From contig JBAZWD010000002.1 in the NCBI GenBank assembly GCA_041660525.1, positions 124,001-188,000 on the forward strand: a stretch of 64,000 nucleotides of DNA, written 5' to 3'. Both the position numbers and the translations under genes were made by a program. Shown here piece by piece: positions 54,199 through 63,805 of this stretch (the first letter of the stretch is position 1; each line of letters begins with the position of its first letter). The notes under the pieces are model-generated. The model searched no databases and was not told the DNA's origin. It worked only from the letters and a program-made list of their open reading frames with translations. Source of the DNA: JABCZS01 sp041660525 (lineage in GTDB: Bacteria; Pseudomonadota; Gammaproteobacteria; JABCZS01).

Positions 54199-55452
54199 TT
54201 AATTCATACTCAATACTGACATATTCTGATTTTTATTTATTGGGGACCCAAGTGGTTTAAGTTTAAAATACTGTCCATCTTGTTTTAAAATATGAATAGG
54301 TTCGCTTGTTGCATACGGCGTGTTTGCAGACAGCGCCAGTTCATTATTTTTAGTCCGGCCCCATAAGCATAAATTGATATTATTTTTTGCGGCCACCATG
54401 AAGACGATATCTTGATCTTCACAATTAAATTGCTCACCTAAACTTTGAATTGCATTGACGAAATTTTCTTTTGTATTAACAGTCTCATCCATTTTCTTTT
54501 GTTTTCGAAGATATTCCTTATACAAACTTTCTAAATCATTTAGACTATCGTCATCATCATCATTGGAGTCAATCAATTTTTTAATATGTTCATCATCAAC
54601 TTTAAGTCGACTGTTTTTCATTAAAGGATGTTGTAATAACGCTTTAGAAGCCTCTTGATATTGACCATGGGCAGATGTATTAATCCTTAAATAATATGTG
54701 CGCATTTGCTGCATAAATTTTTCTCTAATAAAAGGATGGTTTGACAAATGAACCAGGGTGTTTAAATACTGCTTCGCGTTAATGCCAAGCAAATATAGAA
54801 TAGATGAATTATGTTGCTCGGTATTAAATGCAATAGGTTTATTATCAAAAGTAGCTACATAATTTGGAGCATTATTTGTAGAATCCATTTGAGTTGCCAT
54901 TGCTGCATTATTTACTTGCCAACTTGTCAATATAGCTGCGCCAAAATTTACCGCGCTATTTTCCCCTTTCTTTTCTTTAATTAAAGTATTTATAATATCT
55001 TGTGCTTGTTGAATTTTTACCATCAATTGTTTTAAGGAAGCAATCACCGTAGGATCAGTTGATTCTTGATAATGATCACATGTTATACTCAAAAAAACAG
55101 TTGTAATAATATCATTTAATTTCTCAGCAAAAAATAAAAGGGGTTCTTTTTCAGGGGGCGTGCGTTTTGAATTTATAATGTCAAAGAGCTTATTGAACAC
55201 TACAGAATCAAATGAAAATTCTCCTGTGGGTATAATGTTTTCAATAATATTTAAAGCAAGGTGAAAAGTATTTTTATAGCTTGAATCTAGCCACTCTAAT
55301 AACATCTGCAATGCATCATCTCTACCAGGAAAAAATAAATCATAAAACCAGGTCAAGTCATCATCTTCCGCATCTATTAAATCTGGATCAAAATAAACTG
55401 CAAAATTTTCACTGGCACGTTCAAAATATTCATCCATTTGAGCGTAATGCAT
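54199..55452 (-). CDS. Unknown helical protein, C-terminal part of a split gene
   Basis: A 417-aa frame beginning MHYAQMDEYFERASENF, without recognised domain or membrane segment. The frame is open and protein-like upstream of this Met (KDFEELIAEVEKGNATEKQ) as far as a run of three A8 tracts, where it meets the upstream frame at 55503-55877. No Shine-Dalgarno precedes the internal Met. The most likely reading is that this is the 3' part of one gene of about 560 codons that needs a frameshift. Confidence 0.65.
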   Translation of the reverse strand: MHYAQMDEYFERASENFAVYFDPDLIDAEDDDLTWFYDLFFPGRDDALQMLLEWLDSSYKNTFHLALNIIENIIPTGEFSFDSVVFNKLFDIINSKRTPPEKEPLLFFAEKLNDIITTVFLSITCDHYQESTDPTVIASLKQLMVKIQQAQDIINTLIKEKKGENSAVNFGAAILTSWQVNNAAMATQMDSTNNAPNYVATFDNKPIAFNTEQHNSSILYLLGINAKQYLNTLVHLSNHPFIREKFMQQMRTYYLRINTSAHGQYQEASKALLQHPLMKNSRLKVDDEHIKKLIDSNDDDDDSLNDLESLYKEYLRKQKKMDETVNTKENFVNAIQSLGEQFNCEDQDIVFMVAAKNNINLCLWGRTKNNELALSANTPYATSEPIHILKQDGQYFKLKPLGSPINKNQNMSVLSMN

Positions 55453-55502
55453 TAATTTTCTTAATTGCTTTTCTGTCGCATTCCCTTTTTCAACTTCGGC
55501 TA

Positions 55503-55877
55503 TTAATTCTTCAAAGTCTTTTTCAACGTTTTTTTTGCGTTTTTTTTGCGTTTTTTTTGTGGAGGCTGCGCAACAGTAATTTGAGGAAATTTTTCATACC
55601 ATATCTGCGCAAATGCTAAAGCAAAAATACTCTCGGGCCTTAATTTTAAAAGCAAATGCAGGTATTTATCTACCAAAGGATGCTGAGATTTTAAAAGGGA
55701 AATAAAATTTTGAATAACTGGGAGGCTATCCTCAAAGTTACCCTCCTCAGGGATTTGCGTTGCATCGCTCATCATGGCACTTATGGTTTCTTCAATAGCC
55801 TCATCAAAGCATTCAGTAGCACCCTCTTTGGGGTCTAGCAATGCAGTTAAAATTTCAAGTTGTTCTTTAAAAGCCAT
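55503..55877 (-). CDS. Unknown helical protein, N-terminal part of a split gene
   Basis: A 124-aa acidic helical frame starting MAFKEQLEILTALLDPKEG that ends in a Lys-rich run (QKKRKKNAKKTLKK) encoded by three A8 tracts, then a stop at 55503. The downstream frame, shifted by -1, continues with similar composition. A slip on an A-AAA-AAA heptamer, or one additional A, would join the two parts. Either a recent mutation, phase variation, transcript slippage or a sequencing error. Confidence 0.65.
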   Translation of the reverse strand: MAFKEQLEILTALLDPKEGATECFDEAIEETISAMMSDATQIPEEGNFEDSLPVIQNFISLLKSQHPLVDKYLHLLLKLRPESIFALAFAQIWYEKFPQITVAQPPQKKRKKNAKKTLKKTLKN

Positions 55878-56012
55878 GGGTTTTCTTTATATTGTAAAAT
55901 TGACGTTAAATTCAGAATTCAAGACCCTAACTTAAGTCAGGTAGAATAGCAAGAGATATGTCAATAAAACCAACTATACTGATATTTATCTTCAATCTAT
56001 GAGATAAATATC

Positions 56013-56435
56013 ATGTTTAAAAATATGCTAAATGAATTTAAAACCTTCGCCATGCGCGGCAATATGATAGATATGGCGGTGGGTATTATTATTGGTGCGG
56101 CGTTTGGTAAAGTGGTCAGCTCGCTGGTTTCGGATATTATCATGCCACCTATTGGGTTTATATTAGGTCGCGTTGATTTTTCTAATTTGTCTATTACGTT
56201 GCATGAAAAAACAGCCGATATGCCGGCTGTTGTGATAAGTTATGGTCTTTTTATTAATACACTGATTGATTTTATTATTATCGCATTTGCTGTTTTTATC
56301 GTGATTAAGCAGGTTAATCGTTTTGCTCCCGTTGGCAGTTTACCGGGTAAACCTACTACGCAAGCATGTCCGTATTGTTGCACAGATATTCCCATTCAAG
56401 CAAAACGTTGCCCGCATTGTACTTCACAGCTGTAA
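56013..56435 (+). CDS. mscL: Mechanosensitive channel MscL with C-terminal zinc ribbon
   Basis: Large-conductance mechanosensitive channel, 140 aa. Two membrane helices: MIDMAVGIIIGAAFGKVVSSLV (residues about 17-40) with the pore-lining Gly/Ala pattern, and TLIDFIIIAFAVFIVIKQVN (76-98). Instead of the usual charged C-terminal helical bundle, the tail ends in two CPxC-type knuckles (CPYCCTDIPIQAKRCPHC), a zinc-ribbon-like module. Protects from hypo-osmotic shock; converges on the AGCS gene. Confidence 0.93.
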   Translation: MFKNMLNEFKTFAMRGNMIDMAVGIIIGAAFGKVVSSLVSDIIMPPIGFILGRVDFSNLSITLHEKTADMPAVVISYGLFINTLIDFIIIAFAVFIVIKQVNRFAPVGSLPGKPTTQACPYCCTDIPIQAKRCPHCTSQL

Positions 56436-56441
56436 ATCGTT

Positions 56442-57836
56442 TTAATCATTCCAGCATTCAGTTTTCCCTAAACCAGGAATACTGTTTGCTTTAAATACAG
56501 GATTTTTCCCCGCCTTTTTTTGCTGCATATAATCGCGAAACGCAGCAAAGGCATGTTTACTTAGTAAAGTAATTGCCAATAAATTGGTGAGTGCTACAAA
56601 TGCCATAAATAAATCGGCGATATTCCATACTAATGTTAGCTCGGCAACAGCGCCGCCTACGACGACTAATACCACTAAGGTTCTGTAAATGGGTAAGCCT
56701 AATCGATGTTTATAGATAAACTCTAAATTTGTTTCACCATAATAATAATTCCCGATAATCGAGCTGAATGCGAATAAAAATATGCATAAGGTAAGAAAAT
56801 AATTGCCCCACTCACCTATCGAGGAATGAAGCGCGGCTTGTGAGATTTGTACACCTTCTAAGCCTTCGAGCAAATGCGCATCGGTTAATAACACAATAAA
56901 AGCAGTTGCGCTGCAAATAAGTAACGTATCAACAAATACACCAAAAGTTTGTACCAAACCTTGTTTTACAGGATGACTTACTTCTGCGGCGCCAGCAACG
57001 TTGGGCACACTGCCCATGCCTGCTTCATTGGAATATAAGCCACGTTTAATGCCTTGCATCAATGCCGCGCCTAATCCGCCGCCTAGGGCTTGTTCAAAAC
57101 CAAATGCATTTTTGACAATTAATACTATCAATGCGGGAAGGTCGACAATATGTTGCACCATAATAACTAATGCAATGAGTAAATAAAGTGAGGCCATGAT
57201 CGGAATTAAATATTGTGTGACTTGCGCAATTCTATGCAAACCACCAAAAATAATGAGCGCGGTTAATAATCCTAACACCAAGGCTAAAATTAATGGATCC
57301 ATACCAAAATGTGTAAACGCTGAAGTAATGGTATTGGCTTGTACTGCATTGAATGCAAAGCCATAACAAAAAATCAATAACGTCGCAAACAATAAACCCA
57401 TCCATTTCGCGTTTAAACCTTGCTGCATATAATAAGCAGGTCCGCCACGATAACCGTCTTTATCTTTTACTTTATAAATTTGCGCTAAGGTATTTTCCAC
57501 CAAGCTGGAAGCCGCACCAATTAAGGCAATAACCCACATCCAAAACACTGCGCCTGGGCCACCTAAACTAATCGCAATGGCAACGCCGGCAATATTGCCT
57601 GTGCCTACACGTGAAGCGGTACTAATACAAAAAGCTTGAAACGAAGCAATCGCATTCGGTTTACCTTCAGGTCGTTTTGCAACCGTTTCTTGTAGCATTG
57701 TTTTAATCAAACGAAATTGGGCAAAGCGCATTTTTACCGTGAAATACAGTCCGAGGCCAATTAATAGAATAATGAGCACATAAGACCACAATAGATGGTT
57801 GAAATTTGCAATGAGAAGATTAAATGTATCGATCAT
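56442..57836 (-). CDS. Sodium:alanine symporter (AGCS family)
   Basis: A 464-aa inner-membrane amino-acid carrier with about 11 membrane segments. AGCS signatures: ISTASRVGTGNIAGVAIAISLGGPGAVFWMW, split here by position 70-100, GGPAYYMQQGL and YSNEAGMGSVPNVAGAAEV. Imports alanine or glycine with sodium. Stand-alone gene. Confidence 0.95.
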   Translation of the reverse strand: MIDTFNLLIANFNHLLWSYVLIILLIGLGLYFTVKMRFAQFRLIKTMLQETVAKRPEGKPNAIASFQAFCISTASRVGTGNIAGVAIAISLGGPGAVFWMWVIALIGAASSLVENTLAQIYKVKDKDGYRGGPAYYMQQGLNAKWMGLLFATLLIFCYGFAFNAVQANTITSAFTHFGMDPLILALVLGLLTALIIFGGLHRIAQVTQYLIPIMASLYLLIALVIMVQHIVDLPALIVLIVKNAFGFEQALGGGLGAALMQGIKRGLYSNEAGMGSVPNVAGAAEVSHPVKQGLVQTFGVFVDTLLICSATAFIVLLTDAHLLEGLEGVQISQAALHSSIGEWGNYFLTLCIFLFAFSSIIGNYYYGETNLEFIYKHRLGLPIYRTLVVLVVVGGAVAELTLVWNIADLFMAFVALTNLLAITLLSKHAFAAFRDYMQQKKAGKNPVFKANSIPGLGKTECWND

Positions 57837-58004
57837 GAAAAATGAACCTTGTGATATTGTTTAAGCATACTGTAAAAAGTTAGAAAATTCAATCATTAGG
57901 GCCTCAATGATAGTTAATATCTATTGATTAACTTGAAACAATCAATTTTATTAATACCTTACATCCGCACATACTCCTACTAACCACACACAAGGAGTAG
58001 GATT

Positions 58005-59018
58005 ATGGGTGCAGATAAACGTAAATTATTAACGAATGTAACGCAAAGTGCGATTTGGTTATCAATTCACGGCGCGCGTTTAAGTTCACAATTATCTGCA
58101 TTAGGTGGCATGAGTTTGTTAATGTGTGGTTATGGCTTTGATAGCGGATTTCGTTTTTATCAAGATTTACAGGATAAAAATCAGAAAGAAAAACTATTGC
58201 TTAAAATATATCGCCGCCAGCAAAAAGATATCACTTGCGAAAGTGAAAAAGATTTTGCGCGCATTCAAGCCCTACTGAAAATGCAAAAAAAATCCCTGCG
58301 AAAAAGTTTAGCAATTCAACAACAAAATTTACAGCAGCTTGAGCAAATCAATTATGCACGCTTAACTGCGCAGCTAGAGAGTAATATTGCAAAATATCAT
58401 TCGTTTTTATGGCAATATCACGCATTCGCGACCAGCGGACTTGCTGCGGGTTTAACATTAGATATGCTGTATTTATTATTGGATTATGGCATTGCGCCGC
58501 TGGGCAGTCATATTACATTGGGATTTTGCATGCTTAATCAAATTAAAGGTTGGGCCGTTGATATCAATGATTATATGAATACGTTGGCGCAATGCGAGCG
58601 GAAAATAACGTGCTTGCTGAATTTAAATTTTAATGCTGATTTACAACAGAATAATCAGGAGTTAATTCAAAATGGTTTAGCACCATTATTTTCAGTGACA
58701 CGTAAAGGCGAATACGTGATGAGAGAATTAACAGCAATTTCGGCTGAAAAACATGCTGCCACTTGCAAAATTATTATGAATAGTTATTGGTATGCATTCA
58801 TGTTAACGGGAATGTCATGCTTATTTTTCTGCGCAAATCCTGTTATCGGACTTGGTGTCTTTGGATCAGGATTTATATCCCATGCTATATTAAAATGGCT
58901 ACAGCCTGAAGCTAAGACAAAAACCTCGCCTTTGTCTTGGGCATTTTCAAAGGTCATTGAAAAAACCAGTGAGATTTATGAAACAGCCAGTTTGCCTGCA
59001 TTAAGGCACAGTTATTAG
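58005..59018 (+). CDS. Hypothetical membrane/coiled-coil protein
   Basis: A 337-aa protein I do not recognise. Hydrophobic segments near residues 27-43, 145-170 and 260-290 alternate with a Gln/Lys-rich coiled coil (KMQKKSLRKSLAIQQQNLQQ) and a second helical region. The plan recalls one or two modules of the protein at 25132. The ATG follows a strong AAGGAG. A 7-bp inverted repeat (57923-57929 and 57940-57946) lies in its upstream region. Confidence 0.75.
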   Translation: MGADKRKLLTNVTQSAIWLSIHGARLSSQLSALGGMSLLMCGYGFDSGFRFYQDLQDKNQKEKLLLKIYRRQQKDITCESEKDFARIQALLKMQKKSLRKSLAIQQQNLQQLEQINYARLTAQLESNIAKYHSFLWQYHAFATSGLAAGLTLDMLYLLLDYGIAPLGSHITLGFCMLNQIKGWAVDINDYMNTLAQCERKITCLLNLNFNADLQQNNQELIQNGLAPLFSVTRKGEYVMRELTAISAEKHAATCKIIMNSYWYAFMLTGMSCLFFCANPVIGLGVFGSGFISHAILKWLQPEAKTKTSPLSWAFSKVIEKTSEIYETASLPALRHSY

Positions 59019-59124
59019 TAAATGCCAGGCTAAGTCTTGACTTATTTTGTAAGAATGATACCATATGTAAGTTTATTTAGTTATGACCTTATCTAATTGA
59101 TTTATATATACTTATGAGGCTTGT

Positions 59125-60279
59125 ATGTTGTACCAAATTTATAATGACTGTCTTCAATTAATTCAAGCCTCTGGGCGTTTTGATGAGTCAATTCAACCTC
59201 AACAATTACCTGAAACTACTAGTCCTAGTGCTGTTATTCAAGCCATGCAAGCTTTAACAAACATAATAAAAAAACATCCGTCTTTACAATCTAACAAAAA
59301 AGAAGAATGGGAAGGTTTTAGTGATTGTTTAGAGATAGCGGAATCTATGGATCTAATATCTCAAACGAACATGTTTGAAGAGATTCAAAAAGCAATGCAA
59401 CAAGAATTTCTAGCTCCAGCTCCAGCTCCAGCGCCGCAGCCTGCTCCACCTCCAATAAACAAGCAAAATATTTTTAAATCACAACAAATTTCGGAATTTG
59501 AGTTCGATACCATAGAAGAAGAGCAGAAAGTAGATAACTTTGAGATTTCAAGTGGCTTAAAAGAACTTTACAGGCTGTATAAACAAATTGAAGAAAAATA
59601 TAATGGGCTTAATAGCTCTAGCTCATCTAGTTCAAGTTCATCTGCCTCGAGCGATCAAAAAAACCTTGAAAATGATGAACAAATGAAAAAATATATGATG
59701 CGTATTGCGCTAAGAATATCATCTGAAACCTTAACACCTTTTTTCGAAGAAAGTACACTTATAAAATTTAACGATATTAGAAAGAATCTACAAAAAGAAG
59801 ATATCAAAAACAAACTTCCTTTATTAAATGAATTAGGAATAATATTAGCTGATCTTTTTGAGCTTCGGTCTTCTGCGTCAATAGCACCTGTATTGGTAAT
59901 GGATTTTAGTTATAATAATGATCCACTTGCTTTTTACAAATCAATCTATAAAGAATATATAGAAAATTCCGAACGACTCAGCATTATTCCCGCTGCAAAC
60001 GACCTCCATCCAGGACCGCTAGTAAAAAAAGAATTTAACAGCGCAGAAGCGATATTATTAGATTTATTAAATTATGTAAAAAAACTAAACCTCAGTTTTC
60101 TTGAAGGCTTTAGCGAAGATAAATTATATAAAAAGCTCTGTTTAGAATTAGATAAAGTTAAAAATCTTGATGAAACAGCCTCGCGTGAACAACTTTTTCT
60201 TGCTGTATCAGGATTTAACACCCAATTTACACTGTCTTTGAAAAACATAGGTTTTGAAATCAATTACACCATGAATTAA
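59125..60279 (+). CDS. Hypothetical low-complexity protein
   Basis: A 384-aa soluble protein without recognised domain. A helical N-terminus (1-95) is followed by a Pro/Ala linker (APAPAPAPQPAPPP, near 97-110), an acidic helix, a run of twelve serines around residue 160-175 and a helical C-terminal half. The linkers resemble those of effector proteins or surface proteins but are not diagnostic. A perfect terminator follows 5 bases after the stop. Confidence 0.72.
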   Translation: MLYQIYNDCLQLIQASGRFDESIQPQQLPETTSPSAVIQAMQALTNIIKKHPSLQSNKKEEWEGFSDCLEIAESMDLISQTNMFEEIQKAMQQEFLAPAPAPAPQPAPPPINKQNIFKSQQISEFEFDTIEEEQKVDNFEISSGLKELYRLYKQIEEKYNGLNSSSSSSSSSSASSDQKNLENDEQMKKYMMRIALRISSETLTPFFEESTLIKFNDIRKNLQKEDIKNKLPLLNELGIILADLFELRSSASIAPVLVMDFSYNNDPLAFYKSIYKEYIENSERLSIIPAANDLHPGPLVKKEFNSAEAILLDLLNYVKKLNLSFLEGFSEDKLYKKLCLELDKVKNLDETASREQLFLAVSGFNTQFTLSLKNIGFEINYTMN

Positions 60280-60284
60280 ACAGC

Positions 60285-60322
60285 GAGGTCAGGCATATGT
60301 GTTTGCCTGACCTCATTTTTTG
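60285..60322 (+). terminator. Rho-independent terminator
   Basis: Perfect 11-bp stem GAGGTCAGGCA (60285-60295) with TGCCTGACCTC (60304-60314), an 8-base loop and a T-rich tail ATTTTTTG. It ends transcription of the gene at 59125. It lies directly beside the stop codon of the minus-strand fragment at 60323. Confidence 0.92.
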
Positions 60323-60548
60323 TTAATGAAAGTTAGGCTTATTATTATTGCTATTGCCAGACTCACCATTGATACTATTTTTAGTGTTAAGATCAGGAAT
60401 CACTTCATACTCATTATTGTTAAAACTAACACCCAAGCTCAAATTATTAAATACTTTTTCGAGATAGTTAGATCCAGATGGCTGCGATTCTTTTTTCTTA
60501 GTCTGTCCGATTGTTTTTCTAAGGTCAGCTATATGTATATGCTTAGTT
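60323..60548 (-). pseudogene. Probable frameshifted C-terminal extension of the LRR gene
   Basis: About 75 codons open in a frame shifted by +1 from the end of the LRR gene, beginning around LKETKHIHIADLRKT and ending NNKPNFH at a stop that abuts the terminator. Composition (Asn, Ser, Lys rich) matches the LRR protein's tail. The part of this frame that overlaps the LRR gene further upstream is only a shadow. Read as a lost or slipped C-terminus, not as a separate gene. Confidence 0.45.
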
Positions 60549-62618
60549 TCTTTTAAAGCGTTTTGTACTGGAATTGCTATTAAAGAAATCGGTGTCGGAC
60601 CTTTTTTGACTCTCTTTATTTTCGGTTTCACTGTCGCTGTCGTTATCACTGTTTGCGTTCATAGATTCAATTCGTTCACTTAATAAAGTTGACAATTCTT
60701 CACATGTGGCATCATCTTTCTTAACCAAATTTAACGCAATCACATAATCATGGAGTTGACCTATGGTGTCATTTTTAAAATAATTTGAATCGATACGATC
60801 ACGCAATGCTTGCGTAATGCTAGTATACATTTTTTCAATTAATTTTATTCTATGGTTAGAATCATGTGAAATTTCGCCAGGAATGAGTGCATACAATTCT
60901 TTTAATCCATATATGCGAACAGGAATATCTTCTTTAGAATTAATTTTGTCTAATTTTTTATCTATCTTTTTAATTCCGTCTATACGACTTTTCAATGTTT
61001 CTGAGTAGTGTTTTCTATTACGCAAGAGCCTGGTTTGGATTAGTCTGTATTCATCACTGTTTTCATATGCTTTATCTAGCATTAACTGAGTCAAGATATA
61101 ATTCTTTTCTAAACCATCTGCAATATATTTCAAACCCTCCACGCCAATTGGATTATTGGTTAGGTTCAGTGTTTCTAACCCGCTATTTTTTTTTAGAAGT
61201 AGACCAATTTGTGCTACGCTATTGTCATTGATATTGTTACTATTCAAATCTAATGTGACAATAGTATTATTTGCAGTAAACGCTTCAAACAACTCTGCCA
61301 TTTTACTCGCATGAATACCTCTTGTTTTATCCCGCTCTAAATCATTGCTATCATTCAAATTGATGTCAGAGTCATCTTGGGTTTTATTATCATACTGGAC
61401 CTCTTTAAAATTATTGATATGAGAAAGGCAGAGTGATGTCAGGGTAGTATTTTTCCCTAAAGCTTTAGAAAGCAACCCCATATCGATGGCATCAATATAG
61501 CTATATTGTAATGTGAATTCCTTCAAGGAAGTATTTTTCTCTAATGCCGTAAATATTGGTTTTAAAGCACGCGGGGTAATATAATTGCTTATTGCCAAAC
61601 TTTCTAAGTTTGGTTTTTCTGTTAATGCATTACCAATTTCTGAAGCAACATTAGTATTATCCACACCAGTTGATATATTTAATTTAGTAATGCGTTTATT
61701 TTGAATTAATGTTGCTATAGCTTGTTCAACATCTGTCGGATTATTAGAAGGAGAAGCAAAAGCATAATCAAAGTTCAATACAGTAATCGATGAATACTCA
61801 TTTTTCTGCAATGCAATACCAATTTCTTTTACACCTTGTGGACCAAGATTTGTGGCATCTAACATCAACTCATTTAGTATCGTATTGTTTTCCACCATTC
61901 TTACAAGCGCATTGACATCATCTTTTGTCGACATATTGTTATTGCCAAGGTCTAGCACTTCAATATTTTTATTTGATTCCAAAAATCCTGTAATCAACGA
62001 TAATCCTTGCGTTGTGAAATTATTGGCAGCCAAAAACAAACGTTTTAGCGAGGTGTTTTTTTCCAAACTTTCAATTAATACTTCAATGGATGCATTATCA
62101 AGATTATTACCACCTAAATTCAATGATTCAAGTTTTGCTTGACCAATAAGTGTAAGCGCCTGTCTGCCTTGCTCGGTATTAAAATTCATATTATTTAAGC
62201 TTAATGATGGCAAATCATTTTTGTTTTTTACAAAAATATCAGAAATAGCCTTTACCGTATGCACGCCAATGATGTTTGTGTCATCAAAAAATGTATTTTG
62301 TATTGTGAGTTCTTTTACTGCAGTCTTTTTACCCAATGCATTAATAAAACGAGCAAGAACAGTATCCTTAATGTCACCCTGCAAATGTAAGTGTTCAAGT
62401 GTTTTGTGTTCTGAGATTAGACATTCAAGAGCCTCAATAACAGTCTCTGCGGGGCCATATATAGAGAGCCTTAATTTTTTTAAAATGGTATTTTTTGATA
62501 AAGCCTTTAGAATCATCGGGATATCAGCCACGTTCTCTGGGAACTCTTTGATTAGATCAACTTCAATACGAGTTGGATTATTGTTTTCAAGTTCTTTAAT
62601 GAGATCTTTTATGTTCAT
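60543..62618 (-). CDS. Leucine-rich-repeat (ribonuclease-inhibitor type) protein
   Basis: A 691-aa soluble protein. About 14-16 repeats of 27-29 residues run from residue 30 to 525, for example LESLNLGGNNLDNASIEVLI, NIEVLDLGNNNMSTKDDVNA and GLETLNLTNNPIGVEGLKYI: the RNI/NLR-like LRR class, with eukaryote-like flavour. A helical region (540-650) and an acidic, then basic tail (SDNDSDSETENKE; TKRFKRN) follow. AGAGGT precedes the start. Candidate host-interacting effector; inference. Confidence 0.88.
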   Translation of the reverse strand: MNIKDLIKELENNNPTRIEVDLIKEFPENVADIPMILKALSKNTILKKLRLSIYGPAETVIEALECLISEHKTLEHLHLQGDIKDTVLARFINALGKKTAVKELTIQNTFFDDTNIIGVHTVKAISDIFVKNKNDLPSLSLNNMNFNTEQGRQALTLIGQAKLESLNLGGNNLDNASIEVLIESLEKNTSLKRLFLAANNFTTQGLSLITGFLESNKNIEVLDLGNNNMSTKDDVNALVRMVENNTILNELMLDATNLGPQGVKEIGIALQKNEYSSITVLNFDYAFASPSNNPTDVEQAIATLIQNKRITKLNISTGVDNTNVASEIGNALTEKPNLESLAISNYITPRALKPIFTALEKNTSLKEFTLQYSYIDAIDMGLLSKALGKNTTLTSLCLSHINNFKEVQYDNKTQDDSDINLNDSNDLERDKTRGIHASKMAELFEAFTANNTIVTLDLNSNNINDNSVAQIGLLLKKNSGLETLNLTNNPIGVEGLKYIADGLEKNYILTQLMLDKAYENSDEYRLIQTRLLRNRKHYSETLKSRIDGIKKIDKKLDKINSKEDIPVRIYGLKELYALIPGEISHDSNHRIKLIEKMYTSITQALRDRIDSNYFKNDTIGQLHDYVIALNLVKKDDATCEELSTLLSERIESMNANSDNDSDSETENKESQKRSDTDFFNSNSSTKRFKRN

Positions 62619-62818
62619 TTTTATACCTCTATTTTGATGCTAGCATGTTAACATATTAATTAGTTTTGATAAAGTACTGGTATTACGGAGCAAACATCAC
62701 ATTTATTTACCTAAGGTGGCTCTTTGTAATACTCTATCTATATGATGCATTATGTCAGCTCGATGCACCAAATTAAGATAGTCAACTTTTTATAGGCCGG
62801 GGTTAATACGAGGCAGGC

Positions 62819-63805
62819 TCATATGTATTGTCTTAATGCTGAACCTACAATGGTGAAACGTGTAATATGCTTTGGATTCTGAGGGCCATAGGCAGGCAAA
62901 TAGGGACGCATGGTATTTAAGGTTCCTCGATGCGAACCATACTGAATTTCAAGCACATTTTCGCATTCATGAAGTTTGATTTTCAATGCGTTAAAATAGG
63001 ACTTCAAATACTGTGATAAAGGATTCATTGGCGCATCATTAGCATTTCGTGCAATGGCTAATTTTAAAATATCAATTTGCTGATTAGGGTTAGGAAATTT
63101 AGTTGATGAAAGATACTCAACAAGATCCACTTGATTTAAGCCCGCAGCACGCCATTTTGTAATCACTTTCTTTTCATCATGCGGTAGAGCATTCAGCAGC
63201 TGATAGCAGAAGAGTTTAACCTGACGCTCTTTAGCTTGACATAATACATCAAGTTTTTCCCTATAATTCCCTCGGCTTGCTACGTGATATGCATGGATGT
63301 AACTTTCAAACATACCAGGACCTTCTATTCCTACATCTTTTAGATTCGCACCCGCATCGATTAACATGTTTAAAATAGGAATATTATCATATGAACATGC
63401 AAGCAAAAACGGTGTGAATTCGCTATCAGAAGACCAGTGCCCATAGCTCGCCCTGACGTGCAAATTTACACCTGCTTCAAGCAGTAATTGCAGTGTTTTT
63501 GTGCCTCTTGGTTTTAAATCAGATGCATAACGATCTGCTGCAGCTAAGAGCAACAAATTATCTGTCACCTCAACGCCTGCTTTGATAAGATAGTCAACAC
63601 AAATCGGATGATCAAACATAACGGCACCTTGTAAAGCAGTTTTGCCTAATTTTTTAATTGCATCTTTATCCATGTCCATCAAATCAATCAAGATGGCATC
63701 ATGTCCGCACGCACCCGCATGTGTCAATGCTTGCTCTAAGTGTTTTTCAGCAAGCGTGGAAATAATTTTTTTATAGCGCTTTATATCGATAGAATAGTTT
63801 TGCAT
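62819..63805 (-). CDS. Ankyrin-repeat protein
   Basis: A 328-aa soluble protein with four to five ankyrin repeats between residues 15 and 160: GKTALQGAVMFDHPICVDYLIKAG and TPFLLACSYDNIPILNMLIDAGAN are the clearest, cut here to their cores. The C-terminal half is helical and unrecognised. No signal peptide. Both flanking gaps (62619-62818 and 63806-64000) show no gene I can support. Confidence 0.85.
   Translation of the reverse strand: MQNYSIDIKRYKKIISTLAEKHLEQALTHAGACGHDAILIDLMDMDKDAIKKLGKTALQGAVMFDHPICVDYLIKAGVEVTDNLLLLAAADRYASDLKPRGTKTLQLLLEAGVNLHVRASYGHWSSDSEFTPFLLACSYDNIPILNMLIDAGANLKDVGIEGPGMFESYIHAYHVASRGNYREKLDVLCQAKERQVKLFCYQLLNALPHDEKKVITKWRAAGLNQVDLVEYLSSTKFPNPNQQIDILKLAIARNANDAPMNPLSQYLKSYFNALKIKLHECENVLEIQYGSHRGTLNTMRPYLPAYGPQNPKHITRFTIVGSALRQYI

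Noticed and set aside
60323..60649. Separate 108-aa gene
   Set aside because: Its first third is the LRR gene in another frame; only the downstream part looks coding, as a frameshifted tail.
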